A stretch of 64,000 nucleotides of DNA, from assembly GCA_958408685.1 (NCBI GenBank), contig CATYLC010000012.1:1-64000 (forward strand). The letters are read 5' to 3'. Source of the DNA: an uncultured Collinsella sp. Lineage in GTDB: Bacteria > Actinomycetota > Coriobacteriia > Coriobacteriales > Coriobacteriaceae. Positions 63,677 to 64,000 of this stretch are shown here, piece by piece (the stretch's first letter is position 1; every line of letters starts with the position of its first letter). The notes below the pieces were generated by a model. That model saw only the letters and a program-made list of their open reading frames with translations. It searched no databases and was not told where the DNA came from. The position numbers were made by a program, and so were the translations under genes.

Positions 63677-64000
63677 TTAGAAGCTGACATCGAAGCCAGC
63701 GCCAGCGCCCTCTTCATCGGTGGTCGGAACGCCCTTTGCCTTGTTGTAGGCAAAGATCAAGACGATCGGCACGATAAAGGCGATGAGATTGCCAGCCACA
63801 TACCACACGAGGGTCTCGGGCGTGACGATGAGCAGGCCAAGCACGCCGGTCAGACCCTGACCGATAGCGCGCACCTCAAAGAGCTTGACGAAGGCACCGC
63901 CGCAGCCTGCACCGATGCAAGCGCAGAGGAACGGAATGATCGAGTAGCGCATGTTTGCAGCAAAGATTGCGGGCTCGGAGATTCCGACCAGCGTCGGGAT
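63677..64000 (-). CDS. sucrose-type PTS IIC component, C-terminal part (cut by window)
   Basis: The last 107 codons of a membrane protein that continues beyond the right edge. On the minus strand the frame is open from base 64000 and reads IPTLVGISEPAIFAANMRYS, the GISEP-type motif of glucose/sucrose-family PTS EIIC, followed by two spans and a short acidic tail. The first Met inside the window (63952) is internal. With the GH32 gene it makes a sucrose uptake and cleavage unit. Confidence 0.8.
   Translation of the reverse strand: MPTLVGISEPAIFAANMRYSIIPFLCACIGAGCGGAFVKLFEVRAIGQGLTGVLGLLIVTPETLVWYVAGNLIAFIVPIVLIFAYNKAKGVPTTDEEGAGAGFDVSF

Overview
The window reads as a chromosomal segment of a high-GC Gram-positive gut anaerobe, most likely a Coriobacteriia member of the Collinsella type. 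This is inferred from gene content: a double-activase 2-hydroxyacyl-CoA dehydratase-like giant protein, an LAxTG-type wall-anchored protein, a PPi-PFK-like actinobacterial phosphofructokinase, a sucrose PTS with a GH32 hydrolase, and many G+C-rich intergenic palindromes. No rRNA, complete tRNA or CRISPR array was seen. Product names come from reading motifs in translations by eye; no database search was run.

Layout. 1-3 kb: pantothenate kinase coaX and a divergent OPT transporter, separated by a 37-bp perfect inverted repeat. 3-8 kb: a 1151-aa wall-anchored coiled-coil/CAP protein, a DUF389 membrane protein and a small anchored protein. 9-14.6 kb: a TetR regulator and a 1593-aa CoA-dehydratase-activase fusion in one operon. 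14.8-16.7 kb: an IS110-type element sitting inside what looks like a type I toxin-antitoxin locus. 16.8-21.3 kb: HAD phosphatase, a P-II protein with its ammonium channel, and two membrane/HD proteins. 21.5-28 kb: dxs-like gene, a three-unit palindromic array, a complete glutamate/glutamine-type ABC importer and a gamma-glutamyl hydrolase. 28-32.5 kb: HPt protein, a GGDEF-REC-HD-GYP protein, an alpha/beta hydrolase and a radical SAM protein. 32.6-39.7 kb: methionine aminopeptidase, 2-hydroxyacid dehydrogenase, a PIN/RHH toxin-antitoxin pair, M18 aminopeptidase, an Ntn hydrolase and pfkA. 39.7-42.4 kb: two 309-bp direct repeats around a small unknown gene and an HTH-membrane protein. 42.4-52 kb: an ABC exporter, its two-component system, and a divergent envelope glycosyltransferase operon. 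52-58.3 kb: ogt and the aspartate-family genes asd, lysC, thrC, thrB. 58.5-64 kb: engB, mtnN, pflA, degV and the start of a sucrose operon.

Working together: asd, lysC, thrC and thrB give most of the path from aspartate to threonine (homoserine dehydrogenase is not in the window). The P-II/Amt pair, the glutamate-type importer and the gamma-glutamyl hydrolase form a nitrogen theme. The response regulator near 47.6 kb probably controls both its own ABC operon and the divergent glycosyltransferase operon through CTTAGC direct repeats.

The most unusual content is non-coding. (1) A par/Fst-like convergent small-peptide/antisense-RNA locus is split by the IS110-type element. (2) A family of long nested hairpins at gene ends (pfkA, thrB, asd, and reversed at thrC-thrB) has a conserved asymmetric core; in the pfkA and thrB copies the outer arm is an inverted copy of the gene's own stop-codon region. 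(3) Three 57-bp palindromes lie in tandem with an 80-bp period. (4) A 309-bp sequence is present twice. (5) A roughly 44-bp palindromic mini-element recurs between genes and once in-frame inside a glycosyltransferase gene.
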